From Candidatus Kapaibacterium sp. (GTDB taxonomy: Bacteria; Bacteroidota; Ignavibacteria; Kapaibacteriales; Kapaibacteriaceae): a DNA stretch of 47,468 nucleotides. Positions 32,895-42,494 of this stretch are shown one piece after another. A program made the position numbers and the translations under genes. The stretch lies in assembly GCA_022842685.1 (NCBI GenBank), contig JALHPC010000020.1, forward strand, positions 1-47,468. Direction: 5' to 3'. A model generated the notes under the pieces. That model worked only from the letters and a program-made list of their open reading frames with translations. It did no database searches and was not told the DNA's origin. Within the stretch, counting starts at the first letter, position 1; the number at the start of each line of letters is the position of its first letter.

Positions 32895-35800
32895 CTAGCG
32901 CCCGCCGCTGATACTAAGCCGAATGTCTACGCCTACTTGTGTGGTCGAGAACCCTGGACTCGTTGCGCCTTCGTTGATGTTACCTTCGTATCGCGCAAAG
33001 GCAGATGCGGTAACTCGGTTACTGATCGTGTACCGAGCACGAGGCTCAATCGTGATTTGCATGGTACCCTGCACGATTTCACCGTCAGGATTGAACGCTA
33101 GAATGTCGTATCGACGCTGAACGCTGCGTCGAATCTGCGTTAGGAAGCTGAACTCTAGGTCGTTCTCCAAATCGAAACCTAAGAACTTCAATGCGACACC
33201 TCTTCGAAGGTAGGACGCCTGAATCTGAAGCTCCTGCTGGTCGTCACGCTGCACCGTGGCGCCGGCTGACGCATTAAGGTTATGTGCCGTTGTTAGGTTG
33301 TACCGAAGGTTTGCGGTGAGAACCCCCTTGAGAGCCTTTTCATCGAAATTGGCCGTCAGCCCGATTAGAGGCTTGAAGCCCGTTTGAATCTGCTGTACCT
33401 CAATGATTCGACCATTGTCGTTCACACGAGCGTTTTCAGTATACGTCGACGCATAGCCATGTTCAAGGAACACACGTGTGGCAACCCCTTTAAGGAACGG
33501 CAGCTTCTCGATGCCATCCCATCGGAGAGTCCAATTGAGTGCGGGCATGATTCTGGCAAGCTCGCCAGTCCAAAGTTGGAACGATTCGAAGCCATTGAGA
33601 AAAGCCGAGCTGAGCGCTTCGCGGAGACGCTGAGCACGCACTGTTTCATCTGGTTCTTCTACCTCGAGTCTGTCTCGTTCAGCTAGGTAGGTGTCGGCAA
33701 CTGTTTGCATGTTATTGCCCAAGCCTGCAAAGATGAACCACGACGGAATGCTAAGGAACGACCGCTCTAATGTCGAACGGATGTTGACGTTCGTAAACTC
33801 TGGCACACCTAAGGCATTGGTAACGACTCGCTGATTGCGCGAAAAGCCAAAGTCCGACTTCATCTGCAAGTCGAGCGTCGCTCCCGGCCATAACGGCCTA
33901 CTTGTTTGAAGCTGTATCGTCGACCGCTGACTGTAATCATCAATCATCACGCCATTTGGTGGACGTAAGCCTACTGTTGACTCAAATCCAAAGAAAGGGA
34001 ACGAGGAACTAGGAACGATACGAATCGAACCATGAGGATTACGAACCAGTCCTAACTGATATGCAGAAGAAGGGCCCCAGAACTCGCCGTCACCTCTCAG
34101 TGTCATCGTTCTGCCCCATACGTTCGAGAATCCAGTCCCTCCCATCACGCCGTTGTTTGTAGCAGTGTTTTGCTGATTGAACAACATCGTGAGATTCTCA
34201 AAACCGAAAAACACCTCTTGCACAACGTCGGCAATATCACTCAAAAGGCTCTGGTCGGGTTGCGGCCCCTTCTTGGGAGTGCCAAAGATGCTGTTACCAA
34301 ACTGTCGCCAGCGGAACACTGGACTGAGGCGAAGTGATGAGTTATAACGAGCAGTCTTAACGATATCGCGTAGCTCAGGATCTGGCTGAAGCGGGTCGAA
34401 CCACTGATAGTTGACGTTGTAACTACCCGTCGTTTCGATAAACTTGTTGATTCCGAAGATATCCGGGAGTCGTGGCCGCATACTGATGGTAACCGTCTGT
34501 TGCAGTTGATTCACATCTCCAAAGTTGAAGAGTGATCCACCGCCACCGAACATCTGACCAAAAATCTCACCACCTTGCCGCTGTCGTCCGTCAGCATCGA
34601 GTTCAAGAGGAACGAGCGTTGACTGCGACTGCACCTTGTAGTCTATCACGGGGCTCAAGAATCCGTTCTCAACCAACCGCCAAGTAAACGAACCCGTGTT
34701 CTGAGCTAAGAACGTTCGAACGATGGGGCTAGGGAACTCAAGGAATCGCGACTGTTCGGTTATACGCTGTCGCTGCATATCGGTACCAAGGGCAATGTTG
34801 GAAGGCAAGAAGTTAATCTTCATGTCCTTATACACGTTGAGCACGGGTACGCCATCCAAAAACTTCACTGGCATTACATCAAACTTGGCTGGAAGGGTCA
34901 CCGCATAATCAACACGGAGTTGCCAGCGCCAATCGAAGCGATTCTGAACGATCTGTGTGCGCGAAAACTCCTGCGCATAGTTGTAGTTAAACGTCATCTT
35001 GTTAAAGATGTCGTCAATGAACCACAACTTTGTTGGGATACCCAGTTTGAGTCCGGTGATTGCCCATTGATCGCGTACGATCACCGTCTGCGAAGCAGAC
35101 CGGACGTCTCTGGCCACTTGGTCAGCGATCTCGGGCGGAGCCCCTTTCAGCAACGTGTCTAGGCGTGCGGCTTCTGCGGCGCGGTTCAACTCGACGTCGT
35201 TCTGGGCTTGGAACTGCGGATTCTCAACGATCTCGGCATGAGAAAACGTCACGGGTATTCGCGCTGCCTTCATGTCTCCCGGCAGGAATTTTTCAAGACC
35301 GAGATTGACATTTACGTTCCAGTTCGTTACGGCACGACGTGTTCCGAAGCGCTCTTCAAGTCTGTGGAAGTTCCCTCCGCTATAGTTCATTGCGGCAGTG
35401 ATATCACCAAAGTCTGCAAGTTTCAAACTCCCGGTGGCCACGGCTCCGTAGTCGACGTCGCTCACAGGGTCGACAAGTCGAAGCTCGTTTACCCACATAC
35501 TCGTCGTGAGTTCGTTCGGAAATCGCTCTGCGGGATTAGCTATACCAAAGCCAACGAACTGAACACGGGTAAGAATCGGCGAGCCCTTGATAGCAAACGT
35601 GGCTAAAGGATCGCCGGGCACAGGAAACTCCTGACGGTCCTCCCTGAGTGCAGCATCTCGTATCTGCTTTATCGCGGTTAGCTCGGCAAGGATGATTCGC
35701 AGATCCTGCCATCCACGGGTGAGTGGGCGGCGATACTCGTAGTAGTTAGCCGAGTCGACACCAAAGCGCATGAACATGTAGGCCGGAGCCACCGATCCCG

Positions 35801-38800
35801 GTGTTACGCGATCTGGCATCGTTTGATCACCATGAACGAAAAAGGCCATCTCCTTGTAGAAGAATAGATCTGTGGGATTGAACATCCGCACAGCCATCCG
35901 CTCTTCGCCGTAGCGCATGTTCGTTGTACGTACCACGAGCGACTGTTCGTTGAAGAAGATCTCCTGGAACGGATCTGGGTTCTGAAGCTGGCGTGGAGGC
36001 TGTACCGACGGAGGCATCGTGTAAAAGTCTGGTGGTCCGGCGTTCTCCTCCCGGTTTACATAGGCAACCGAAAGCACAGAATCGGACAGCGGAAGGTTCG
36101 ACTGAAAACTGTGATTGCGTAACCAGTATGTTCCAACGAGGCCCCAGTCTGCAATCGAGAGTTTCACGGTGCCCCCTTGTGTAAAGACACGAACGTACTG
36201 CAGGTTAGTAAAGAGCGGTGCTCCAACCGTTGTGTCAGGCCTACGAACGGGAATGCGATACTGGAACCACCCAGCGTTGGGATTACCACCAACAATTTGC
36301 GGATTCGTTACCGGGTTGGGGTCGAGTCTAATCTCATAGCGGAAGTATGAGTTATCAAGCGAGATAGTCTGACCATTCAGTCGATTGAGAATTTCTGTGT
36401 CTGGGAACTGACCGAGTTCAGACTGAGATGCATTCCCCTCATAGTTGTTATACCGAACAAACTGGTCTTCCTCCTGCTGGTTACGATTCGCGGCAAAGTC
36501 AAAGAAATAGTCGTCGCGGGCAGGATCGGTTTCACGATCAAGCGGAGCTGGATAGGCAGAACGTTCGCTGGCATTATCAAGCTGATCGATGCCGATGTCT
36601 TCACCTTCGTCAATCAAATTGTTCGGCGGAAAACGGTCTTCGGTGTCAAGGATCTGATTCGGAATGATGTCTTCGGATATCTGGCCTAGATCGATAAAGA
36701 GTCGCGAACCTGGCTCGTACGAGTCGATGCGCATGTAGATTTCAATGAAGTCGATGTTGTCGTTATCGAAGTTGGTATTGAACTGCGATAGCATGCGCAT
36801 CATACCACCCCAAATCTGACCCTTGTTCTGTTCGACGTATTGTTGTGCACGCGACCGTACTTCGAGCGAATCGGGATCATTCCATGACGGATTCTGCGAA
36901 TCGATAAACTCGGGATTCGGGTTGTATATACCACGGTGGGTTGGGTCGAACACAAATCGCATTGGATTGATGTTTGAACGGCCAACAATTCGTGCACGAT
37001 TGGGATAAACATCCGCCTGCGGAACGTCTGGTACGAACTTTTGATACCAGAATGTGCGGGCACGAAACTTGGCCGCCGTCGTATCATCGGGCCAGATACC
37101 ACGATGTTCTGCTGGAGAGCAATGGAACCACTGTCCCGGAGAATTGCCAAAGTTGATGTAGCGGCGGGCAGCTTCGAAATCGTCGATGTAGGCAACTGCC
37201 TTTCCAGCATCCGATGTAATCGTCGAGCGACGTTTGTTGGGATCGGGAGCTACCATGGCAACTTCACCCTGGATCGATAGATTGGATTTCTCCTTCGTGG
37301 AAAGGCCAGGAATCTGATCGATAAGATTGGTAAGCCAAGGCAGGTCTGCTGTGATCTTTGTGTCAAAGCCGAGCATAAAGTTGGCATTGGGCTCCATACC
37401 GGGCTGCACGCGGTCGATCACAGCCGCCTGGTCGAAGTTCATCATCGTCATGCCGATACCAGCATTGATCTTGCGCTTGGAATACAGCAACATGTCGGCC
37501 CGAAGACCGGCAAGTGTTCGCGTTGTTAGGTTGAAGATGTCGTTGGCTTCGTACTCAACATTCAAGTTGGCGTTGGGCAATGTTGCCCGTGGGTTGAGCA
37601 GCGTGAGAGTCCCCGAATAGTAGTCCACCGTATAGTCCACGCCTTCGCGCATGGGCATGCCATCTAACGTAGCCCGAACCGACCCCGGGGCCGTGTTAAA
37701 GCCGATATTGAGTCGGTTACTGCCGCCAGTGCCCGCACCCTCGGCAGAAATCACAAAGCGATCTTTTGCGGTAATGAGCCGGGCAGCTACGTCGGTCGTG
37801 TCATAGATCTCGCTGTATACGTATTGCTCGGCGAGTTCAGCGTTTCCCCGATTCCGGAAGTACTCACGCAAGCCCTCACGAAACGGTTCCAACGAAGGGA
37901 ATGTGATCTCCCCTCGCTGCGAGTCAAAAATCGGTGGGCGCACGTCAAACACACCGTCAGGTGGCGCAGCCCCTGTACCATTGTTAACTTGGTCAACCCG
38001 AAAGATCGTCACGATCTTATCGGGGGAGCCCTGAATCACGTCGGCCGAATCATTCGTGTTCCTGAAATACCACATGCCGATTCGAGCATCGGCGGGATTT
38101 ACGTTCTGCAATCCCAGTGTGTATTTGTTACGCATCTGCCTCCGCCAGATCGTTCGAAATCCTGGCTGGATTTGCGGACGATAGATAAGCTTTAGCATAA
38201 GTGTGTCACCGGGCGTCGTGTTTGACGTCAGATTCCCAAAGTACAGGTCGTCAACCTCAGATGCCGTTGCCCCCTCTACGCGATACGATACGGCATAGGT
38301 ACGGTCAGTGCGCATATTCAACAGACTTACAGTACCAAGGTTGAGGTCTGCCACGTAACGTTTAGGATCTAGCCGCACGAATCGCCCACGCTCGGTAAAG
38401 CCCACACGAATAGGACTTGATCGAATAGCGGGTGAGTAGCGCTCATTCAACTTCCATTGGACACCCGGCAACGTGTCAATGGCTATTGCCTCTGATGCCT
38501 GAACATCACGCACATCTGGGGTCGACTCCCATACTTCCATTTCCTTGATGACAAGGGGCGCTGCCGAGGCCGGCAAAGCCGGCGTAGCAGGACGAAAGAA
38601 CTCGCGCCAAACAGCGAAATACGAGGAATCCACGAAGAAGTGATTACGAGCATAGTTGTAAGCCCGTATTGCCATCTGTGTGCGATTACTACCGCCCTGA
38701 GCATTAATAAAGCGGCGTTCGCCGCGGCGCTGCGACAAGATTGTCTTCAAGTACAACGGACCAAACTGGTAGTCGCTTCGCGCACCAAAGAGTGCCTGGC

Positions 38801-39617
38801 CTCCACCAATCAGTGTACTGGGGGTTTCCAAGTTTACGTTGCCCAACTCGACTCGTTTGATGATGTCGTCGTCGTATCCTTCGTACCCAATCTTGAACCG
38901 GTTATTGAACTCAAACTGGTTCAGCGTATTCCAGTCCACATTCATCCGAAGCTTATCGCCAATGCGACCACTCACGTTGACCTGGATGTTCTGATTGAAG
39001 ATTGGCGCCGATTGTGTTTGACCTAGCACCGATGCCGTTCCAAGGTTTTGCGTATCCCAACGCCACCCTGCTTGGACGTTCACCTCGCCGTTAACGTTGA
39101 TGGCAATCTCGGGTTTACCAAAGATTCCCAACACTGGATTGGGAGGCAATGGAATGGTCAGATTCGTTGCCTGTTCAAGTAGCTTTGACAACTCAGAGCC
39201 ACTCATGGCTCGCTTAATCTCGTAGTACGTCGTTGCGCTATCTCGAATCTTCGTATACATGGCCGTCCTACGGCGCCGTAAGAAGTCATCCAGTTCCATC
39301 GGAACATCGAGGCCTACCCCATAGCCGTCGATGTTCTCGTCAATACGGATTGAACCAACCAGACTATCCACGCTGGCAGCAGCCCGATACCCCTTTGGAA
39401 GCTTCGATTCACGTCGCATACGTCCAGTTGGGTCGATGCGTCGAATCCCTTGCCGCGGACCAAATCTCGGAATCTCTGTATTGCTCGGATCACCGGAATT
39501 GATCCGTAAACTATCTTCGACGGCATCCTGCGCCGCAGCTGCCATCGGACATAGCGCCGCCACGAGCATGACGCATAGAACATGCAGGATGGGTCTAATA
39601 GTGAGAACGTCGTTCAC
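32895..39617 (-). CDS. sprA: SprA (Sov), type IX secretion outer-membrane translocon
   Basis: A 2240-residue protein with a signal peptide (residues ~1-29, ending MAAAAQ). The rest is rich in aromatic beta strands and RYE/YE-type repeats, as expected for the giant single-chain outer-membrane barrel SprA that is the protein-conducting channel of the type IX secretion system. Typical segments include GEVNVQAGWRWDTQN, LRMNVDWNTLNQFEFNN, YIDDFEAAR, and the C-terminal strand VGVDIRLSISGGR. The length is close to Flavobacterium/Porphyromonas SprA/Sov (about 2400-2500). The start is a GTG at 39617. It defines this organism as a T9SS carrier, secreting gliding adhesins or enzymes. The leader is about 130 bases. 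PorQ is encoded downstream. Confidence 0.93.
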   Translation of the reverse strand: MNDVLTIRPILHVLCVMLVAALCPMAAAAQDAVEDSLRINSGDPSNTEIPRFGPRQGIRRIDPTGRMRRESKLPKGYRAAASVDSLVGSIRIDENIDGYGVGLDVPMELDDFLRRRRTAMYTKIRDSATTYYEIKRAMSGSELSKLLEQATNLTIPLPPNPVLGIFGKPEIAINVNGEVNVQAGWRWDTQNLGTASVLGQTQSAPIFNQNIQVNVSGRIGDKLRMNVDWNTLNQFEFNNRFKIGYEGYDDDIIKRVELGNVNLETPSTLIGGGQALFGARSDYQFGPLYLKTILSQRRGERRFINAQGGSNRTQMAIRAYNYARNHFFVDSSYFAVWREFFRPATPALPASAAPLVIKEMEVWESTPDVRDVQASEAIAIDTLPGVQWKLNERYSPAIRSSPIRVGFTERGRFVRLDPKRYVADLNLGTVSLLNMRTDRTYAVSYRVEGATASEVDDLYFGNLTSNTTPGDTLMLKLIYRPQIQPGFRTIWRRQMRNKYTLGLQNVNPADARIGMWYFRNTNDSADVIQGSPDKIVTIFRVDQVNNGTGAAPPDGVFDVRPPIFDSQRGEITFPSLEPFREGLREYFRNRGNAELAEQYVYSEIYDTTDVAARLITAKDRFVISAEGAGTGGSNRLNIGFNTAPGSVRATLDGMPMREGVDYTVDYYSGTLTLLNPRATLPNANLNVEYEANDIFNLTTRTLAGLRADMLLYSKRKINAGIGMTMMNFDQAAVIDRVQPGMEPNANFMLGFDTKITADLPWLTNLIDQIPGLSTKEKSNLSIQGEVAMVAPDPNKRRSTITSDAGKAVAYIDDFEAARRYINFGNSPGQWFHCSPAEHRGIWPDDTTAAKFRARTFWYQKFVPDVPQADVYPNRARIVGRSNINPMRFVFDPTHRGIYNPNPEFIDSQNPSWNDPDSLEVRSRAQQYVEQNKGQIWGGMMRMLSQFNTNFDNDNIDFIEIYMRIDSYEPGSRLFIDLGQISEDIIPNQILDTEDRFPPNNLIDEGEDIGIDQLDNASERSAYPAPLDRETDPARDDYFFDFAANRNQQEEDQFVRYNNYEGNASQSELGQFPDTEILNRLNGQTISLDNSYFRYEIRLDPNPVTNPQIVGGNPNAGWFQYRIPVRRPDTTVGAPLFTNLQYVRVFTQGGTVKLSIADWGLVGTYWLRNHSFQSNLPLSDSVLSVAYVNREENAGPPDFYTMPPSVQPPRQLQNPDPFQEIFFNEQSLVVRTTNMRYGEERMAVRMFNPTDLFFYKEMAFFVHGDQTMPDRVTPGSVAPAYMFMRFGVDSANYYEYRRPLTRGWQDLRIILAELTAIKQIRDAALREDRQEFPVPGDPLATFAIKGSPILTRVQFVGFGIANPAERFPNELTTSMWVNELRLVDPVSDVDYGAVATGSLKLADFGDITAAMNYSGGNFHRLEERFGTRRAVTNWNVNVNLGLEKFLPGDMKAARIPVTFSHAEIVENPQFQAQNDVELNRAAEAARLDTLLKGAPPEIADQVARDVRSASQTVIVRDQWAITGLKLGIPTKLWFIDDIFNKMTFNYNYAQEFSRTQIVQNRFDWRWQLRVDYAVTLPAKFDVMPVKFLDGVPVLNVYKDMKINFLPSNIALGTDMQRQRITEQSRFLEFPSPIVRTFLAQNTGSFTWRLVENGFLSPVIDYKVQSQSTLVPLELDADGRQRQGGEIFGQMFGGGGSLFNFGDVNQLQQTVTISMRPRLPDIFGINKFIETTGSYNVNYQWFDPLQPDPELRDIVKTARYNSSLRLSPVFRWRQFGNSIFGTPKKGPQPDQSLLSDIADVVQEVFFGFENLTMLFNQQNTATNNGVMGGTGFSNVWGRTMTLRGDGEFWGPSSAYQLGLVRNPHGSIRIVPSSSFPFFGFESTVGLRPPNGVMIDDYSQRSTIQLQTSRPLWPGATLDLQMKSDFGFSRNQRVVTNALGVPEFTNVNIRSTLERSFLSIPSWFIFAGLGNNMQTVADTYLAERDRLEVEEPDETVRAQRLREALSSAFLNGFESFQLWTGELARIMPALNWTLRWDGIEKLPFLKGVATRVFLEHGYASTYTENARVNDNGRIIEVQQIQTGFKPLIGLTANFDEKALKGVLTANLRYNLTTAHNLNASAGATVQRDDQQELQIQASYLRRGVALKFLGFDLENDLEFSFLTQIRRSVQRRYDILAFNPDGEIVQGTMQITIEPRARYTISNRVTASAFARYEGNINEGATSPGFSTTQVGVDIRLSISGGR

Positions 39618-39749
39618 GCCTTGATCAGAGCCTTGGGAAGGTTTCGTCTGTCTTCATTGCATCGGGCGGGATACCCCCAAAAACCGATGACATACCTAAC
39701 GCGTAGCAAACTTGTTCTCGATAACAACAATGTGAATGTGAACGACGCG

Positions 39750-39757
39750 CAAAGATA
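39750..39757 (-). promoter_or_regulatory. Candidate -7 promoter element of sprA
   Basis: Minus-strand TATCTTTG, exact TAnnTTTG, 132 bases before the GTG start of sprA. No TTG is seen at -33. It lies back-to-back with the promoter of the GH2-like gene. Confidence 0.4.
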
Positions 39758-39762
39758 GATGA

Positions 39763-39792
39763 TTGCTCAGTCACGATGAGGGTCTAATTTTG
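39763..39792 (+). promoter_or_regulatory. Promoter of the GH2-like/hrcA operon
   Basis: TTG at 39763-39765, 19-base spacer, TAATTTTG at 39785-39792. It is a full Bacteroidota-type promoter pattern with a leader of about 93 bases before the ATG at 39891. It is divergent from, and only 5 bases away from, the sprA -7 box. Confidence 0.55.
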
Positions 39793-39890
39793 CGGCCTTA
39801 CTAACATGTGCCTTTCGTACGAGGTGTAGTTTCTGTTACCCTCGGCACGAATGCAAGCGAAGCACGTGTTTCGATTCTTCATAGTGTACC

Positions 39891-42494
39891 ATGCCCCTCT
39901 CTACCCGATTTCTTCGTCTAGCCATCCTGATACTGGCATTCTGCGCCACGAGCCAACTTGATGCCGAGTTCCGCGACTATGCTCCGCTATCGAAGAGCCA
40001 GCTTTCGCAACTCATGCCGTCGGCCTCTCGCACCGTCATTGATCTTACCGGAACCTGGCAACGTACGGTGAACGATGGCCAGCCAGAACCATTCCAGATT
40101 CCTAACGAAGCTCCAGATAACGATAAGTCCGTCTACAGCCGTGAATTCCTAATCGACGCCAATGCAGCGGCGCGCAAGTCATGGCATCTGGTGTTCTTCG
40201 GTGTAACCGACGAAGTCGACATTCGCATCAACGGTCGATCAATCCAACGCCATCCTGGAGGCATGGCTCCGTTTACGTTTCGCATCCCGGACCGTTTGAT
40301 TCGGGCGGGCGTGAACTCAATAGAGTTAGAAGTTGGCTCTACAAGTACGCGCACAACGATCACGCTCCAAAACGCGCGGCATGCGGTGAAACCACGCCTT
40401 GGCGTGATTCGCGAGGTGCTCCTCGTTGGCACAGCTCACGCATGGACGTCCGCAATCCGTACAACACAGTCGATTTCCTCAAGTGGTGCCACTCTGGCCG
40501 TCGAAGCCACCGTAACGAGTGGTCCACTCGAGCGACTAATTGCCGCTTCGGATGCTGCGCAGCAAGTGCCTGGGGCAAATCGAGGCACAGTCGTCGTCGA
40601 GGCCAATGTTCTTAACCCTTCTGGAACTGTCGTTGGCCGTGGAAACCCTGTAACGTTGACGTTAGAGTCATCTCGTAACGTCGCGGCACAGTTCCTTATT
40701 CCCGTCCCACAAGTTGAACGCTGGTCATCGAAGACCCCTACTCTCTACACAGTTGAACTTCGCATCCTCCATCATGGGGCATTGATCGACGACATGCGAG
40801 CAAACATCGGTTTCAGATCTGTGCGAATAGCAAGCGGTAAACAGGGACGTCAGATCGTCGTGAACGATACGGTCATGCCAGTCTATGCAGTCGACTACAT
40901 CGAAGATCGCCCGATTGTTGGTGCCTCCATGGCTGCCCGTCACTACGAACACGATGTTCGCCAGATGAAAACACTTGGCGTCAACACGGTACGGGTCCGC
41001 TACGGCGCTCCGCATCCATACTTCATGAATCTCTGTGATCGGTATGGCCTGTTCGTTATCGTTGATCTTCCAGCATCGGATATCCCCGAGAGTCTCCTCG
41101 CCTTAGACGAGACGACGGCCCGCCTTCGTAACGCTGCCGATAGGGTTACCATGGCATACGACTCCCACCCCAGTACGCTTGCCTATAATGTATCCGACGG
41201 CCTCGATGAACGCTCTCCTGCAACGCGTGACTATCACGAGTTGATTGGCGTCGAAATCAGAAAGCGCGGCACGGCCCTCCTCTGCAAGACGATTCCCTCA
41301 GGCTTAGCCGCCCACATCTCCGAAGGTGGCTTCGACTTCATCTTTTTGCGGTACCTGACACCTTCTGATCGTGCCAACTTTGCAACGTCGGTCGAGCAAG
41401 CGCAACGTGTGGTTACGCGTGCCGCTCTGCTGTCGACGTTTGGGGTCGCCGTTTCGCCCGATAACAATCAAGGGTTTAGCGACCCTCTATCTCGACAAGC
41501 TCAGGCGCTTGTCATTCGCGACATGGCAAAGTCGACAACGGATGCAGGCCTAGCAGGCTATAGTATCATGGCCTTCAACGACTACCGTCGTGCAAGACCA
41601 ACGATGAATATCGAAAGTGAAGATCCGTACCTAGCTTCGTATGGCCTTGTCGATCAATGGCGTCAGCGTAGAGTAGCCTTCGATATGGTGGTCTCGATTA
41701 TTAACGACGAAAAGGAACCGCTCCTTCAAGCCCGTGAGTTCTCTGACGATACTCCCCTTGTGTTTATAACGACCGGTTTGCTCCTAGCACTTACTCTTCT
41801 GTTTCTTGGCAATCGCTCGCGACGATTCCGCGAATACGTCATACGCTCCATCGTACGGCCCTATAACTTTTATGCCGATATCCGCGATCAACGAATCCTA
41901 TCGGCAGTTCAAACAACGTTGCTTGGTGGAGTCATTGCTGCATGCGTAGGACTCGTGATTGCATCGCTACTGTACTTTGTACGAACATCTGAACTGGTCG
42001 AGTACGTCTTGCTACTCTTGATACCTTCTAACGGCTTATACGAACTTGTTCGATCCATCGCATGGAATCCTGCGATGGCTGTTACAGTAATGTCGCTCGT
42101 AGCGTTCACGGTGATGATTGCCGTAAGCGTCGTTTTGCGTGTCGGTGCTCTGTTTGTGCGAAACCGCATCTTCTTCCGTGATGCTCTCACCATAAGCGTA
42201 TGGTCTTCGCTCCCGTTCGTGATGTTGCTCCCAATTGGAGTAGCCCTATATCAGGCACTTAGTGCAGCTGCATTGTCGGTCTGGGTACCCATTGCCGTTG
42301 TAGGTCTCATCGTCTGGGTGTTCCTTCGTATCCTCAAAGCAACCAGCGTGGTTTTCGATGTAGCACCAACGATTGTGTATAGCATCGGAATTGGCCTTGT
42401 TGTGGTGTGTCTTGCTACTGGTATCTGGATCTACGACGCGTCCAACGAGTTGTTATCATACCTACCTCACTTCCTATCGGTTGTAACGTCCTAA
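39891..42494 (+). CDS. GH2-like (probably inactive) protein fused to a multi-pass membrane domain
   Basis: An 867-residue protein. A signal or membrane anchor (residues ~5-25) is followed by a GH2 sugar-binding jelly roll (LTGTWQRTVNDG; DEVDIRINGRSIQRHPGGMAPF; INSIELEV-like VNSIELEV), an Ig-like domain, and a TIM-barrel region (HYEHDVRQMKTLGVNTVRVRYG, LCDRYGLFVIVDLP). The acid/base Glu expected after Asn is missing (YNVSDG in place of NE), so catalysis is doubtful. About seven hydrophobic helices occupy residues ~620-865. The ATG of hrcA shares a base with its stop (TAATG). It probably binds glycans at the envelope and anchors them to the membrane; that is inference. The membrane part is not matched to a known family by eye. 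Confidence 0.7.
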   Translation: MPLSTRFLRLAILILAFCATSQLDAEFRDYAPLSKSQLSQLMPSASRTVIDLTGTWQRTVNDGQPEPFQIPNEAPDNDKSVYSREFLIDANAAARKSWHLVFFGVTDEVDIRINGRSIQRHPGGMAPFTFRIPDRLIRAGVNSIELEVGSTSTRTTITLQNARHAVKPRLGVIREVLLVGTAHAWTSAIRTTQSISSSGATLAVEATVTSGPLERLIAASDAAQQVPGANRGTVVVEANVLNPSGTVVGRGNPVTLTLESSRNVAAQFLIPVPQVERWSSKTPTLYTVELRILHHGALIDDMRANIGFRSVRIASGKQGRQIVVNDTVMPVYAVDYIEDRPIVGASMAARHYEHDVRQMKTLGVNTVRVRYGAPHPYFMNLCDRYGLFVIVDLPASDIPESLLALDETTARLRNAADRVTMAYDSHPSTLAYNVSDGLDERSPATRDYHELIGVEIRKRGTALLCKTIPSGLAAHISEGGFDFIFLRYLTPSDRANFATSVEQAQRVVTRAALLSTFGVAVSPDNNQGFSDPLSRQAQALVIRDMAKSTTDAGLAGYSIMAFNDYRRARPTMNIESEDPYLASYGLVDQWRQRRVAFDMVVSIINDEKEPLLQAREFSDDTPLVFITTGLLLALTLLFLGNRSRRFREYVIRSIVRPYNFYADIRDQRILSAVQTTLLGGVIAACVGLVIASLLYFVRTSELVEYVLLLLIPSNGLYELVRSIAWNPAMAVTVMSLVAFTVMIAVSVVLRVGALFVRNRIFFRDALTISVWSSLPFVMLLPIGVALYQALSAAALSVWVPIAVVGLIVWVFLRILKATSVVFDVAPTIVYSIGIGLVVVCLATGIWIYDASNELLSYLPHFLSVVTS

